Source: Nocardioides sp. cx-173 (lineage in GTDB: Bacteria > Actinomycetota > Actinomycetes > Propionibacteriales > Nocardioidaceae). From it: a DNA stretch of 64,000 nucleotides. Shown in pieces: positions 8,417 through 18,345 of this stretch. The stretch spans positions 186,001-250,000 of the forward strand of contig NZ_CP088262.1 of NCBI RefSeq assembly GCF_021117365.1, given 5' to 3'. Each line of letters starts with the position of its first letter. Positions within the stretch are counted from its first letter, which is position 1. The position numbers and the translations under genes are program-made. The notes under the pieces were generated by a model. It saw only the letters and a program-made list of their open reading frames with translations, ran no database searches and was not told the DNA's origin.

Positions 8417-9256
8417 ATGACCACCTGGCTCATCACCGGAACCTCCAGCGGCTTCGGACGCAGCCTGACCGAGCTGCTTCTCGAGCGCGGCGACACCGTC
8501 GCGGCCACCCTGCGCCGGCCCGACGCTCTCGCCGACCTGCAGTCCCGGCACGGCACGCGGCTGTGGGTGCGCACCCTCGACGTGACCGACACGCCGGCGC
8601 TGCGCCGGGTCGTCGACGAGGCGTTCGCTGAGCTCGGCACCGTCGACGTCGCCGTCTCCAACGCCGGCTATGGGCTCTTCGGCGCGGCGGAGGAGCTCGA
8701 CGACGCCGAGATCCTGCGGCAGCTCGACACCAACGTCGTCGCCTCCATCCAGCTGGCCCGTGCCCTGGTGCCGCACCTCAGGGGCCAGGGCGGCGGCCGC
8801 ATCCTCCAGCTCTCCAGCCTCGGCGGGCAGGTCGGGTTCCCGGGCCTGTCGGTCTACCACGCCTCGAAGTGGGCGATCGAGGGCTTCTTCGAGGCGTTCG
8901 GCCCCGAGGTGGCGCCGTTCGGGATCCAGACGATGCTGGTCGAGCCCGGCATGTCCCGGACCGAGTTCGCCGGCTCGTCGGCCAGGATCGGCGCCCCTCA
9001 CACCCGCTACGACGGGGGTGTCCTCCGGGTCGACTCGGTGGCGCGCGAGGCCATGCCGGGAGACCCCCGCAAGATGGCGAGGGCGATGATCGCGGCCGCC
9101 GAGCGTGACCAGCTGCCGGCCAGGCTCTCGCTCGGCTCGGACGCCTACACGATGATCCGCGAGGCCCTGCAGACCCGGCTCGCCCGCCTCGAGGAGCAAC
9201 GAGACCTCGCCTTCTCCACCGACGCCGACGACTACCGGCCGCCGCCCGCAGCCTGA
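8417..9256 (+). CDS. SDR family oxidoreductase
   Basis: This 279-residue short-chain dehydrogenase belongs to the TSSGFG subgroup. It has TGTSSGFG at residues 7-14, SNAG at 81-84 and the triad Ser134-Tyr147-Lys151 (YHASK). The length and the VEPGMSRTEF stretch match a broad actinobacterial family often annotated simply as oxidoreductase. The ATG has a good AAGGAG site. It follows the first SDR by 33 bases and should share its TetR control. It is not a duplicate: the two proteins align only in family motifs, so they may catalyse successive steps. No substrate can be named. Confidence 0.91.
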   Translation: MTTWLITGTSSGFGRSLTELLLERGDTVAATLRRPDALADLQSRHGTRLWVRTLDVTDTPALRRVVDEAFAELGTVDVAVSNAGYGLFGAAEELDDAEILRQLDTNVVASIQLARALVPHLRGQGGGRILQLSSLGGQVGFPGLSVYHASKWAIEGFFEAFGPEVAPFGIQTMLVEPGMSRTEFAGSSARIGAPHTRYDGGVLRVDSVAREAMPGDPRKMARAMIAAAERDQLPARLSLGSDAYTMIREALQTRLARLEEQRDLAFSTDADDYRPPPAA

Positions 9257-9305
9257 CTCGGCCGGCCCCCGTCGACGTGGTCCGGATCACGTCGCCGCAA
9301 ACGAT

Positions 9306-9347
9306 GCGTCAAGACCGGGCCCGGGAGGCGTCAGGGAAGCGTCAAGA
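9306..9347 (+). promoter_or_regulatory. phased GCGTCA direct repeats upstream of kdp operon (putative KdpE site)
   Basis: GCGTCA occurs at 9306, 9328 and 9339, the first and third extended as GCGTCAAGA. The spacings are 22 and 11 bases, that is, whole helical turns, as expected for tandem binding of an OmpR-family response regulator. The block ends about 40 bases before kdpF and is the only promoter-proximal space in front of the operon. Assignment to KdpE is inference. Confidence 0.6.
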
Positions 9348-9386
9348 GCGCGCAGGCGGCGAGATCCGAGGTCTAGGAATGGCTCC

Positions 9387-9551
9387 GTGCTCGATCTCAT
9401 CTACGTCCTCGTGACCCTGGGGGTCTTCGTCCTTCTCGCGCTGCTCGTCGGCGTCCTCGACCGCTCGGGCGCGTCGGAGTCACCACCCCGCGAGGCCGGT
9501 GGGCCCGCTGAGCCACGCCGCGACCTCGTCGCCGAGGGCGGCGCCACGTGA
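9387..9551 (+). CDS. kdpF: K+-transporting ATPase subunit KdpF
   Basis: This is a 54-residue single-span membrane peptide. It starts with GTG at 9387, preceded by an AGGAA site. The first 26 residues are one hydrophobic helix with the KdpF look (LIYVLVTLGVFVLLALLVGVLDR). In the Kdp family this peptide sits with KdpA and stabilises the complex. The remaining 26 or so residues form a polar Pro/Glu/Arg tail absent from the 29-residue E. coli protein. The TGA overlaps the GTG of kdpA in a GTGA junction, which supports both the start and the coupling. It is short enough to be missed by automatic callers. Confidence 0.85.
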   Translation: MLDLIYVLVTLGVFVLLALLVGVLDRSGASESPPREAGGPAEPRRDLVAEGGAT

Positions 9552-11212
9552 GCGCCGTCGGTCCGGCGATCGGCCAGATCCTGGTCCTCGTCGTCGCGCT
9601 CGCGATCACCGTGCCGCTCCTGGGCCGCTACCTCGCCCACGTGCTCACCAGTGATCGGCATCTCGCGGTGGAGCGGGTGTCCTACCGCCTGCTGCGCGTC
9701 GACCCCGACGCCCAGCAGCACTGGCGGACCTACGCGATGTCGGTCCTGGGCTTCTCGCTGGTCGGCATCCTCTTCCTGTTCGGCCTTGGGCGCCTGCAGG
9801 CCCACCTGCCGCTGAGCCTCGGCTTCCCGGGCCTGCCCAGTGACGGCGCGTGGAACACGGCGGTCTCCTTCGTCACCAACACCAACTGGCAGTGGTACTC
9901 GGGCGAGGCGGCCGCGGGGCATCTCTTCCAGATGTCGGGCCTCGCGGTCCAGAACTTCGTGAGCGCCGCCGTCGGCATCGCGGTCGCCGCCGCCTTCGCG
10001 CGGGGGCTGGCCGGTCAGAGGCGGGACGGTCGCGTCGGCAACTTCTGGTCCGACCTGGTGCGCTCGGTCGTCCGGGTCCTGCTGCCGTTCGCGGTCGTCT
10101 CGGCGCTGCTCCTGGTCGCCCTCGGCGTGGTCCAGAACCTCAGCGGCGCCCGGTCGGTGACCACGCTGAGCGGCGGGACCCAGCAGATCACGGGCGGCCC
10201 GGTGGCCAGCCAGGAGGTCATCAAGCAGCTCGGCACGAACGGCGGCGGCTTCTACAACGTCAACTCCGCCCACCCCTTCGAGAACCCCACCCCGCTGACC
10301 AACCTGCTGCAGATCTTCTTGATGCTGCTCATCCCCTTCGCCATGGCCTGGGCCTTCGGGCTGATCGTCAAGGACCGGCGCCAGGGCGTCGCCATCCTCG
10401 GCGTGATGGCGCTCCTGCTCACCGTCTCCGTGGGGCTGCTCACCTGGGCCGAGATGGCGGCCCCGGGGACGGCGCCCGGGCTGGCGGGCGGCGCCATGGA
10501 GGGTAAGGAGACGCGCTTCGGCGAGGCGGGCTCCGCGCTCTTCGGCGCGGCGACGACCGGGACCTCCACCGGTGCCGTCAACTCCATGCACGACTCGTTC
10601 ACGGCGCCCGGTGGCGGGGTCGCGATGTTCAACATGATGCTGGGCGAGATCGCTCCGGGAGGCGTCGGCTCCGGTCTCTACGGCATGCTCATGCTGGCCA
10701 TCGTCACCGTCTTCCTGGCCGGCCTGATGGTGGGGCGGACCCCGGAGTACCTGGGCAAGAAGATCGGCCAGCGCGAGATCGTCCTGGTGGCCCTCTACGT
10801 CCTCGCCACGCCGGTCCTGGTCCTGAGCGGCATCGCCATCGCCATCACCGCCAAGGACGGGCTCGCCGGGCTGCAGGCGTCGGGGCCGCACGGGCTCTCC
10901 GAGGCCTTGTACGCCGTCACGTCGGCCTCCAACAACAACGGCAGCGCGTTCGGCGGACTGACCTCGGGCACCCCGTTCTGGAACTCGCTGCTCGGGATGC
11001 TGATGCTCCTCGGGCGGTTCCTGCCGATGATCTTCGTGCTGGCCCTGGCGGGGCGCTTCGCCGCCCAGCAGCGGCTGCCACCGGGTGCCGGCACCCTCCC
11101 CACCCACCGACCGCTCTTCGCGGTCCTCCTCTCGGGCGTCGCCCTGGTCGTGGTCGGTCTGACCTACGTGCCGGTGCTCGCCCTCGGTCCGATCGTGGAG
11201 TCCCTGTCGTGA
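9548..11212 (+). CDS. kdpA: K+-transporting ATPase subunit KdpA
   Basis: This is the channel-like, K+-selective subunit of the KdpFABC high-affinity potassium pump, 554 residues of polytopic membrane protein. Selectivity-filter-like turns are visible: [30 protein letters not shown] and [14 protein letters not shown], the last two being hallmarks of KdpA. It starts at the GTG of a GTGA overlap with kdpF and ends in a GTGA overlap with kdpB. Expression should rise in low potassium through KdpDE, encoded downstream in the same direction. Confidence 0.97.
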   Translation: MSAVGPAIGQILVLVVALAITVPLLGRYLAHVLTSDRHLAVERVSYRLLRVDPDAQQHWRTYAMSVLGFSLVGILFLFGLGRLQAHLPLSLGFPGLPSDGAWNTAVSFVTNTNWQWYSGEAAAGHLFQMSGLAVQNFVSAAVGIAVAAAFARGLAGQRRDGRVGNFWSDLVRSVVRVLLPFAVVSALLLVALGVVQNLSGARSVTTLSGGTQQITGGPVASQEVIKQLGTNGGGFYNVNSAHPFENPTPLTNLLQIFLMLLIPFAMAWAFGLIVKDRRQGVAILGVMALLLTVSVGLLTWAEMAAPGTAPGLAGGAMEGKETRFGEAGSALFGAATTGTSTGAVNSMHDSFTAPGGGVAMFNMMLGEIAPGGVGSGLYGMLMLAIVTVFLAGLMVGRTPEYLGKKIGQREIVLVALYVLATPVLVLSGIAIAITAKDGLAGLQASGPHGLSEALYAVTSASNNNGSAFGGLTSGTPFWNSLLGMLMLLGRFLPMIFVLALAGRFAAQQRLPPGAGTLPTHRPLFAVLLSGVALVVVGLTYVPVLALGPIVESLS

Positions 11213-13317
11213 ACGTCAATGTCCAGCCCAGGCCCGACGAGGTCGGCCACACCCCCACCGCGCCCAAGGCGCCGATGCCGGCCCTGAGCCTCAGCCCGGC
11301 GCTGCTGCGCGAGGCCCTCCCGGGGGCGCTGCGCAAGATGGACCCGCGCCAGCTCCTGGCGACCCCGGTCATGCTCGTCGTCGAGGCCGGCGCCGCCGGC
11401 ACGACCGTGATGTCGGTGCTCGACCCCAGCACGCTCGGCTGGCTGGTCACCGTCTGGTTGTGGCTGACGGTCCTCTTCGGGGCGCTCGCCGAGTCCGTCG
11501 CCGAGGGGCGGGGCAAGGCGCAGGCCGCGAGCCTGCGCGCCCTGCAGCAGGAGACGTCGGCACGGCGCGTCACGGGCTCCGCGGAGGGCCGGCGCGGCCC
11601 GGGTGCCTTCCTCTCGCTGGCCGTCGAGGAGGTGCCCAGCACGTCGCTGCGCGCCGGCGACGTGGTCCTGGTGCGCGCCGGGGAGCGGATCCCGGGCGAC
11701 GGCGATGTCGTCGAGGGCGTCGCGAGCGTCGACGAGTCGGCCGTGACCGGGGAGTCGGCACCGGTCATCCGGGAGTCCGGGGGCGACCGCAGCGCGGTCA
11801 CGGGCGGCACCGTCGTCCTCTCCGACGAGATCGCGGTCAAGATCACCTCCGACCCGGGCCAGTCCTTCGTCGACCGGATGATCGCCCTGGTCGAGGGCTC
11901 CGAACGGCAGCGCACCCCCAACGAGGTCGCCCTCAACGTGCTCCTCACCTCGCTGACCGCCATCTTCGTCGTGGTCTGCGTCTCCCTGTGGTTCGTGGCC
12001 GACTACAGCGGCGCGCACCAGTCGCTGATCGTCCTGACCGCCCTGCTCGTCTGCCTCATCCCCACCACCATCGGGGCCCTGCTCTCCGCGATCGGCATCG
12101 CGGGCATGGACCGGCTCGTACGCCGCAACGTGCTGGCGATGTCGGGCCGTGCCGTCGAGGCGGCCGGTGACGTCGACGTCCTGCTGCTGGACAAGACCGG
12201 CACCATCACCTACGGCAACCGCCAGGCCTCCGAGCTGCTCACCGTCCCCGGGGTGTCCCGCGAGGAGCTCGTCGACGCCGCGCTCCTCTCCTCCCTGGCC
12301 GACGAGACGCCGGAGGGGCGCAGCATCGTGGCGCTCACCGGGGAGGGACGGCCGGTGCCGGCGGGCGCCGTGATGGTGGAGTTCTCGGCCACCACCCGGA
12401 TGAGCGGTCTGGACGCCGACGGCCGACGAGTCCGCAAGGGTGCGGCCTCGGCCGCGACCCGGTGGGTGCGCGACTCCGGCGGTGAGCTCTCGTCGGAGAT
12501 CGACGACCACGTCAACCGCATCAGCGCCGGCGGCGGGACCCCGCTGGTGGTCGCGGAGCAGCGCGGGGACGCCCCCGCCCGCCTGCTGGGCGTGATCCAC
12601 CTCAAGGACGTGGTCAAGGAGGGCATGCGCGAGCGCTTCGAGGAGCTGCGCGCCATGGGCATCCGCACGGTGATGATCACCGGGGACAACGCGCTCACGG
12701 CGAAGGCGATCGCCGCGGAGGCCGGTGTCGACGACTTCCTCGCCGAGGCCACTCCCGAGGACAAGCTGGCGCTGATCCGCCGGGAGCAGCAGGGCGGGCG
12801 GATGGTCGCCATGTGCGGCGACGGCACGAACGACGCCCCCGCCCTGGCCCAGGCCGACGTCGGCGTGGCCATGAACACGGGCACGACCGCGGCCAAGGAG
12901 GCCGGCAACATGGTCGACCTCGACTCGGACCCCACGAAGCTCATCGACATCGTCGAGATCGGCAAGCAGCTCCTGATCACCCGCGGCGCCCTGACGACGT
13001 TCTCGGTCGCCAACGACGTCGCGAAGTACTTCGCGATCCTGCCCGCCATGTTCGTGGTGGCCTTCCCGCAGCTCGACGTCCTCAACGTCATGCGGCTGTC
13101 CTCGCCGGAGTCGGCGATCGTGTCGGCGGTCATCTTCAACGCGCTCGTCATCGTCGCGCTCATCCCGCTGGCGCTGCGGGGGGTGGCCTACCGGCCGGCG
13201 TCGGCCTCGGACCTGCTGCGCCGCAACCTGCTGATCTACGGGCTCGGAGGGCTGGTCGCGCCGTTCGTCGGCATCAAGCTCCTCGACCTGGTCGTCTCAC
13301 TCATCCCCGGCCTCTGA
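11209..13317 (+). CDS. kdpB: K+-transporting P-type ATPase subunit KdpB
   Basis: This is the P-type ATPase energising subunit, 702 residues. The phosphorylated Asp is about residue 328 in [20 protein letters not shown] (VTGESAPV) forms the dephosphorylation loop and [20 protein letters not shown] the hinge motif. Five to seven hydrophobic segments flank these, and the C-terminal helices carry FAILPAMF as in other KdpB proteins. The N-terminus is about 20 residues longer than in E. coli, with a Pro-rich lead. It is translationally coupled to kdpA by GTGA and followed 27 bases later by kdpC. Confidence 0.97.
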   Translation: MNVNVQPRPDEVGHTPTAPKAPMPALSLSPALLREALPGALRKMDPRQLLATPVMLVVEAGAAGTTVMSVLDPSTLGWLVTVWLWLTVLFGALAESVAEGRGKAQAASLRALQQETSARRVTGSAEGRRGPGAFLSLAVEEVPSTSLRAGDVVLVRAGERIPGDGDVVEGVASVDESAVTGESAPVIRESGGDRSAVTGGTVVLSDEIAVKITSDPGQSFVDRMIALVEGSERQRTPNEVALNVLLTSLTAIFVVVCVSLWFVADYSGAHQSLIVLTALLVCLIPTTIGALLSAIGIAGMDRLVRRNVLAMSGRAVEAAGDVDVLLLDKTGTITYGNRQASELLTVPGVSREELVDAALLSSLADETPEGRSIVALTGEGRPVPAGAVMVEFSATTRMSGLDADGRRVRKGAASAATRWVRDSGGELSSEIDDHVNRISAGGGTPLVVAEQRGDAPARLLGVIHLKDVVKEGMRERFEELRAMGIRTVMITGDNALTAKAIAAEAGVDDFLAEATPEDKLALIRREQQGGRMVAMCGDGTNDAPALAQADVGVAMNTGTTAAKEAGNMVDLDSDPTKLIDIVEIGKQLLITRGALTTFSVANDVAKYFAILPAMFVVAFPQLDVLNVMRLSSPESAIVSAVIFNALVIVALIPLALRGVAYRPASASDLLRRNLLIYGLGGLVAPFVGIKLLDLVVSLIPGL

Positions 13318-13344
13318 CGAAACCCGATTGGAAGACGTCTCATC

Positions 13345-13968
13345 ATGAAGGATCTCTACGCACTGTTCCGCCACAGCCTGGCCGGCCTGCGGATGCTTCT
13401 CGCCGCCACGGTGGTGTGCGGCGTCGCCTACCCCCTGCTCGTGACCGGTGTCGCCCAGGTGGTGTTCCCCTGGCAGGCGGACGGCTCCCTGGTCACCGAG
13501 GGCGGTGAGCACGCGGACTCCGCCGACGAGGCCGTCGGCGCGAGCCTCATCGGCCAGCTCACCGAGTCCGACGGGCTGTTCCATCCCCGGCCCTCGGCGG
13601 CGGGGGACGGCTACGACCTGCTCTCGACCTACGGCTCGAACCACGGACCCGAGAGCGCCGAGCTCGTCGAGGCCATCGAGGAGCGCCGCTCCGAGGTGGC
13701 CGCCCGGGAGGGGGTGGAGCCCGCGCAGGTGCCGGTCGACGCCCTCACCGCCTCCGGCTCGGGCATCGACCCGCACATCTCCGAGGCCTACGCCGACCTC
13801 CAGGTCTCGCGCGTGGCGGCGAGCACCGGGCTGAGCGAGGACGAGATACGGCGACTCGTGCTGGCCCACACCGAAGGGCGGACCTGGGGCGTGCTCGGGG
13901 AGACGAGGGTGAACGTCCTGCGGCTCAACATCGACGTCCTCGCGGCCTCCGGGGGTGGAGCCGGGTGA
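13345..13968 (+). CDS. kdpC: K+-transporting ATPase subunit KdpC
   Basis: This 207-residue subunit is anchored by a single N-terminal helix (about residues 14-36), with an extracytoplasmic domain that in the family stabilises the KdpFABC complex. Conserved stretches include GQLTESDGLFHPRPSA, LSTYGSNHGPES, VPVDALTASGSGIDPHIS and GVLGETRVNVLRLN. The ATG follows kdpB by 27 bases, with no strong ribosome site seen. The family fold and the gene order A-B-C make the assignment secure. Confidence 0.96.
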   Translation: MKDLYALFRHSLAGLRMLLAATVVCGVAYPLLVTGVAQVVFPWQADGSLVTEGGEHADSADEAVGASLIGQLTESDGLFHPRPSAAGDGYDLLSTYGSNHGPESAELVEAIEERRSEVAAREGVEPAQVPVDALTASGSGIDPHISEAYADLQVSRVAASTGLSEDEIRRLVLAHTEGRTWGVLGETRVNVLRLNIDVLAASGGGAG

Positions 13969-14001
13969 CGCACACCTGCGGCGACGACGAGAATCACGCC
14001 C

Positions 14002-16539
14002 ATGGGCGATGATCCGCGGCGCGGCCGGCTGACGGTCTACCTGGGCGCCGCCCCGGGGGTCGGCAAGACGTTCGCGATGCTGGGGGAGGCGCGGCGCCGC
14101 CGCGAGCGCGGCACCGACGTCGTTGTCGGCTTCGTCGAGACCCACGGGCGCGCGCACACCGCGGCGCAGGTGGACGGCCTCGAGGTCCTGCCCCGGGCCG
14201 AGATCTCCTACCGGGGCACGACGTTCTCCGAGATGGACGTCGCGGCCATCCTCGCCCGCCGGCCGGCCGTCGTGCTGGTCGACGAGCTGGCGCACACGAA
14301 CGTCCCCGGGAGCCGGCACCGCAAGCGGGCCGAGGACGTGGCCGAGCTCCGCGCGGCGGGCATCGACGTCATCACGACCGTGAACATCCAGCACCTGGAG
14401 TCGCTCAACGACGAGGTCGAGCGCATCACCGGCGTGCGGCAGCGAGAGACGGTGCCGGACGTCGTCGTCCGCACCGCCGACTCGATCCAGCTCGTCGACA
14501 TGGCGCCCGATGCGCTGCGCCGGCGCATGGCGCACGGCAACATCTACCAGGCCGACAACATCGACGCGTCCCTGACGTCGTACTTCCGCGTCGGCAACCT
14601 CACCGCCCTGCGCGAGCTGGCCCTGCTGTGGCTCGCGGACCGGGTCGACGACGCCCTCGACGACTACCGCAGGGCCCACCGGATCGAGTCGCCCTGGCCG
14701 ACCAAGGAGCGCATCGTCGTCGCTGTCACCGGCGGTCCCGAGAGCGAGACCCTCATCCGCCGGGGGGCCCGCATGGCGCAGCGCTCCGCGGGCTCGGAGC
14801 TGCTCGCGGTGCACGTCCTCAGCTCCGACGGGCTGCGCAACCCCGACGAGGCGAGGATCCTGCGCGCCCAGCAGCTGGTGGCCTCGCTGGACGGCTCCTT
14901 CCACTCGGTCGTGGGGGAGGACGTCTCGCAGGCGGTGGTCGACTTCGCCACCGGTGCCAACGCCACCATGATCGTGGTCGGGGTGTCGCGACACGGCGGG
15001 CTCCGGCGGCTCTTCACCGGGTCGACCGGGGACCGGATCGCCCGGCTGGCGGGCGCCGTGGACGTCCACCTCGTGACGCACGAGGAGGTCGCCGGCGCCC
15101 TGGCGCGGCCGCGTACGCTCTCGCCGCTGTCGCGGGCGCGTCAGCTGGTCGGGTGGGCAAGCGCGGTCCTCCTGCCGCTGGGCCTCGCACTGGTCCTCCA
15201 CGGCTTCGAGGACACCGACCAGCTGACCCTGGCCAGCCTCCTGCTGCTCGGGGCGGCGGTGCTGGTCGCCTTCGTCGGCGGGCTGCTGCCGGCGCTGCTG
15301 GCAGCGTTCGTGGGCTTCCTGAGCCTCAACTACTGGTTCACGCCCCCGGTCGGGGACCTGGCGATCTCGCGTCCGGCCGACGTCCTCGGGCTGCTGGTGT
15401 TCGTGGCGGTTGCGGCCGCCGTCGCCACGGTCGTCGACCGCGCCTCGCGGCGTACGGCGGACGCCCTGCGGGCCCGCACCGAGGCCGCGACCATGGGCTC
15501 GCTCTCGCGCTCGGTGCTCACGGGACAGGACACGGCCGAGGCCATCGTCGAGCGGCTGCGTGAGACCTTCGGCCAGACCTGCGTCGCTCTCCTGGAGCGG
15601 GCCGACGCCGGCTGGCGCGTCCTGGCGTCCGCCGGACCCGGTGGCGCCGAGCGGCCGGAGGACGGCGACACCCGCGTCAAGGTCGACGAGGACCACGTCC
15701 TCGTCCTGTGCGGGCAGGCCCTCAGGGCCACCGATCAGCGGGTCCTCGAGGCCTTCGCGGTCCAGACCAGCCTGGTGCTGGAGTACCGGCGCCTGCGCGA
15801 CCGCGACGAGCGGGCCGCCACGCTGGAGCGTGCCGACGCCACCTCGACCGCGTTGCTGCGCGCGGTCTCGCACGACCTGCGTACGCCGCTGGCGATCGTG
15901 CGGGCCTCGGTCGACGCGCTGATGACCTCGCAGCTGAGCGACACCGACCGTCATGAGCTCACCACCGCCGTGGACGGGTCCACCGCGCAGCTCGAGGGGC
16001 TCATCGACAACCTGCTGGACCTCTCCCGGCTGCAGAGCGGGCTCATCCGGCCGGTCATGAGGGCCCGTAGCCTCGACGAGGTCATCCCCCTGGCCGTCGC
16101 GGGGAGCGCTCCCGGCTCGGTGCGCCTCGACTTCGCGGAGTCGACCCCGCTCGTCCTCACCGACGCCGGGCTGCTCGAGCGGGTGGTGGCCAACCTGGTG
16201 ACCAACGCCGTGCGCGCCGCCGACGGCGGCCCCGTGCGGGTGCTCGCCCACGCCCTGCCCGACACCGTCGACATCCTGGTCGTCGACCGCGGGCCGGGGG
16301 TCGCTCCGGACCAGCGCGAGCGCATGTTCGAGCCCTTCCAGCGGCTCTCGGACTCCGCGCCCGGTGGACTGGGGCTGGGCCTGGCGGTCGCCCGGGGGCT
16401 CGCCGAGGCCATCGACGGCGTGCTCTCCGCGGAGGAGACTCCCGGTGGCGGCTTGACGATGGTGCTGTCGCTGCCGAGGGCGCCCTCCCCGGGCCCGGCA
16501 CCGCTCCCAGCGCCGGAAGTGGAGGGATCCGCGTCATGA
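14002..16539 (+). CDS. kdpD: osmosensitive K+ channel sensor histidine kinase KdpD
   Basis: This is an 845-residue membrane sensor kinase. The N-terminal KdpD domain has Walker A GAAPGVGKT at 15-23 and VDELAHTNVPGSRHRKR. A universal-stress-protein-like domain (ERIVVAVTGG through VVGVSRHGGLRRLFTGS) follows. Then come four closely packed membrane helices (about residues 380-480), a GAF-like region and the kinase core with phospho-His624 in SHDLRTPLAIVRAS. The ATP-binding domain has NLVTNAVRA and GLGLGLAVARG. It senses low potassium or turgor and phosphorylates KdpE, which overlaps its 3' end by ATGA. Confidence 0.96.
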   Translation: MGDDPRRGRLTVYLGAAPGVGKTFAMLGEARRRRERGTDVVVGFVETHGRAHTAAQVDGLEVLPRAEISYRGTTFSEMDVAAILARRPAVVLVDELAHTNVPGSRHRKRAEDVAELRAAGIDVITTVNIQHLESLNDEVERITGVRQRETVPDVVVRTADSIQLVDMAPDALRRRMAHGNIYQADNIDASLTSYFRVGNLTALRELALLWLADRVDDALDDYRRAHRIESPWPTKERIVVAVTGGPESETLIRRGARMAQRSAGSELLAVHVLSSDGLRNPDEARILRAQQLVASLDGSFHSVVGEDVSQAVVDFATGANATMIVVGVSRHGGLRRLFTGSTGDRIARLAGAVDVHLVTHEEVAGALARPRTLSPLSRARQLVGWASAVLLPLGLALVLHGFEDTDQLTLASLLLLGAAVLVAFVGGLLPALLAAFVGFLSLNYWFTPPVGDLAISRPADVLGLLVFVAVAAAVATVVDRASRRTADALRARTEAATMGSLSRSVLTGQDTAEAIVERLRETFGQTCVALLERADAGWRVLASAGPGGAERPEDGDTRVKVDEDHVLVLCGQALRATDQRVLEAFAVQTSLVLEYRRLRDRDERAATLERADATSTALLRAVSHDLRTPLAIVRASVDALMTSQLSDTDRHELTTAVDGSTAQLEGLIDNLLDLSRLQSGLIRPVMRARSLDEVIPLAVAGSAPGSVRLDFAESTPLVLTDAGLLERVVANLVTNAVRAADGGPVRVLAHALPDTVDILVVDRGPGVAPDQRERMFEPFQRLSDSAPGGLGLGLAVARGLAEAIDGVLSAEETPGGGLTMVLSLPRAPSPGPAPLPAPEVEGSAS

Positions 16540-17216
16540 GCCCCAGCGTCCTGATCGTCGACGATGAGCCGGCCCTGGTCCGTGCCCTGAGCATCAACCT
16601 GAGAGCCGCGGGCTGGCAGGTGCACACCGCCGGCGACGGCACCGGCGCCCTCCAGGCGGTGGCGGAGGTCCGCCCCGACGTGGTCCTGCTCGACCTCGGT
16701 CTGCCCGACCTGGACGGCACCACGGTCCTGGCCTCGCTGCGGGAGTGGAGTGCGGTGCCGGTCGTGGTGCTGTCCGCGCGCCAGGGAGGCGAGGACAAGG
16801 TGGAGGCGCTCGACCTGGGCGCGGACGACTACGTCACCAAGCCGTTCGCCATCGGCGAGCTCCTCGCCCGCCTGCGCGCCGCCGTGCGACGCGCCGAGGG
16901 CGGGACGCCGACCCCCGCCGTGCTCGAGGTCGGTCCGCTCGTCATCGACATGGGGCGCAAGAAGGTGGCCAAGCACGGGGTCGACGTCCGGCTCAGCCCG
17001 ACCGAGTGGGCCTTCCTGGAGCTCCTGGCGCGCAACGTCGGGATGCTGGTGCCGCGCCAGCAGATCCTGCGCGAGGTGTGGGGGCCCACCTACGAGCGAG
17101 AGGGCCACTATCTGCGCGTCTACATCGCCCAGCTGCGCCGCAAGCTGGAGGACGACCCGGCGCATCCTCGCTACCTCCTGACGAGCTCGGGGCTGGGCTA
17201 CATCCTGGAGCCGTAG
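16536..17216 (+). CDS. kdpE: KDP operon response regulator KdpE
   Basis: This is a 226-residue OmpR/PhoB-type regulator. The receiver domain has acidic residues Asp9-Asp10, phosphoacceptor Asp53 (VVLLDLGLPDLDG) and Lys near 104 in DDYVTKPF. The winged-helix effector domain occupies about residues 128-226 (LSPTEWAFLELLARNVGMLV, HYLRVYIAQLRRKLEDDP, GLGYILEP). The ATG overlaps the kdpD stop. It probably binds the phased GCGTCA repeats in front of kdpF and thereby autoregulates the whole operon; that site assignment is inferred. Confidence 0.96.
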   Translation: MSPSVLIVDDEPALVRALSINLRAAGWQVHTAGDGTGALQAVAEVRPDVVLLDLGLPDLDGTTVLASLREWSAVPVVVLSARQGGEDKVEALDLGADDYVTKPFAIGELLARLRAAVRRAEGGTPTPAVLEVGPLVIDMGRKKVAKHGVDVRLSPTEWAFLELLARNVGMLVPRQQILREVWGPTYEREGHYLRVYIAQLRRKLEDDPAHPRYLLTSSGLGYILEP

Positions 17217-17313
17217 CGGCGTCGGCCTCGGGGGGCTGAGCCGGCGTCACGTAACGTGCGAGCACCGGCCGCGGCAGTGCCCGCGGCGCTTCGATCCCCG
17301 GGAGGCACGTCGC

Positions 17314-18345
17314 ATGGCTGGCGGTCACGTCGAGCGTGAGGTCCCCTCGTGCCCCAAGCGCATGGTGTTCGGCCCCTGCGGGGGAGTGCACGACGACGGC
17401 TCCTGTGAGGTGGACTCGCGGCCGTGCCCGTTCGCAGCCCCGGGCGCCGCCGTGGTGCGCTGGGACCGGGAGGCGCCCGTGCGCCCGGCTCCGGAGAGCA
17501 CGCTGCTCGCGGCGGCGCGAGCCGGCGCCGCCGTGGTGACCGACCTGACGATCCCGCCCTTCGACGCCGCCGGGCTGGGGGACGTCGTCGAGGCGCTGAG
17601 CGGGTCCTGCGACGCCGTCCTCGTCGGCGAGCATCAGAACCGGCCGGACTTCCCGCCCTCCCTGATGGCCGCGCTCGTGACGCAGGCCGGCGGGGTGCCC
17701 TGGGTGACCCTGGCCTGCCGGGACCGCAACCGGGTGGTCCTGGAGCAGGAGCTGGCCGGTCTTGCCGTGGCAGGCGTCGACGGGGTGCTGTGCGTGACCG
17801 GCGACGCACGCGCCGCCGGGATGCGGCCGGAGGTCACCCAGGTCTTCGACCTCGACGGCACCCAGCTGGCGGCCCTTGCGTCCCAGACCGGTCACGCGGT
17901 CGCCGTGCCCGAGGCGCCGTCCGCCGCCCCCCGCCAGCTTCGTCCGGCCCGCCTGTTCCAGAAGCAGGCGGCCGGGGCGCACCTGGCGGTCCTCAACCAC
18001 GTGGGCAGCCCGGCGCAGGTCGCTGGCTTCGTCGCGGCGGCCCGTGCCGAAGGGCTCACGATCCCGGTGATCGCGGGCGTGGCCGTCTACACCGACGAGA
18101 GGTCGGCGAGGGTCCTGCAGCGCTTCCCCGGCCTGGACGTCGACCCGGCGCAGGTCGAACGGGTGCTGGGTGCATCCGATGTCCGCGAGGCGGGTATCGA
18201 GACCGCGGTGCGGGAGGCCAGGGCGCTGCTGGCCGTCGCGGGGGTCTCGGGCGTCAACCTGTCCGGGCTCGCGTCGGAGGACGGCGCGCTGGCCGGCGCC
18301 CACGTCAAGGCCGAGATCGGCCGCCGGATCAAGGAGGGGCGATGA
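17314..18345 (+). CDS. methylenetetrahydrofolate reductase-like protein with N-terminal MTHFR_C cysteine domain
   Basis: This is a 343-residue protein of two parts. Residues 10-40 carry Cys13, Cys22, Cys31 and Cys38 in the pattern CPKR-GPCGG-GSCE-CPF, the signature of the small MTHFR_C (zinc-ribbon-like) domain. The rest resembles the flavin TIM barrel of methylenetetrahydrofolate reductase (CRDRNRVVLEQELAGLAVAG, DGVLCVTGD). The family name implies a C-terminal location, yet here the cysteine domain is N-terminal. It is probably involved in one-carbon/folate chemistry, but whether it has reductase activity is not evident. The stop overlaps the methyltransferase ATG, suggesting joint function. 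Confidence 0.8.
   Translation: MAGGHVEREVPSCPKRMVFGPCGGVHDDGSCEVDSRPCPFAAPGAAVVRWDREAPVRPAPESTLLAAARAGAAVVTDLTIPPFDAAGLGDVVEALSGSCDAVLVGEHQNRPDFPPSLMAALVTQAGGVPWVTLACRDRNRVVLEQELAGLAVAGVDGVLCVTGDARAAGMRPEVTQVFDLDGTQLAALASQTGHAVAVPEAPSAAPRQLRPARLFQKQAAGAHLAVLNHVGSPAQVAGFVAAARAEGLTIPVIAGVAVYTDERSARVLQRFPGLDVDPAQVERVLGASDVREAGIETAVREARALLAVAGVSGVNLSGLASEDGALAGAHVKAEIGRRIKEGR

Noticed and set aside
13297..16251. Minus-strand frame of about 980 codons across kdpC-kdpD
   Set aside because: Complement of the kdp genes with His/Arg/Gln-rich low-complexity translation and no motifs.
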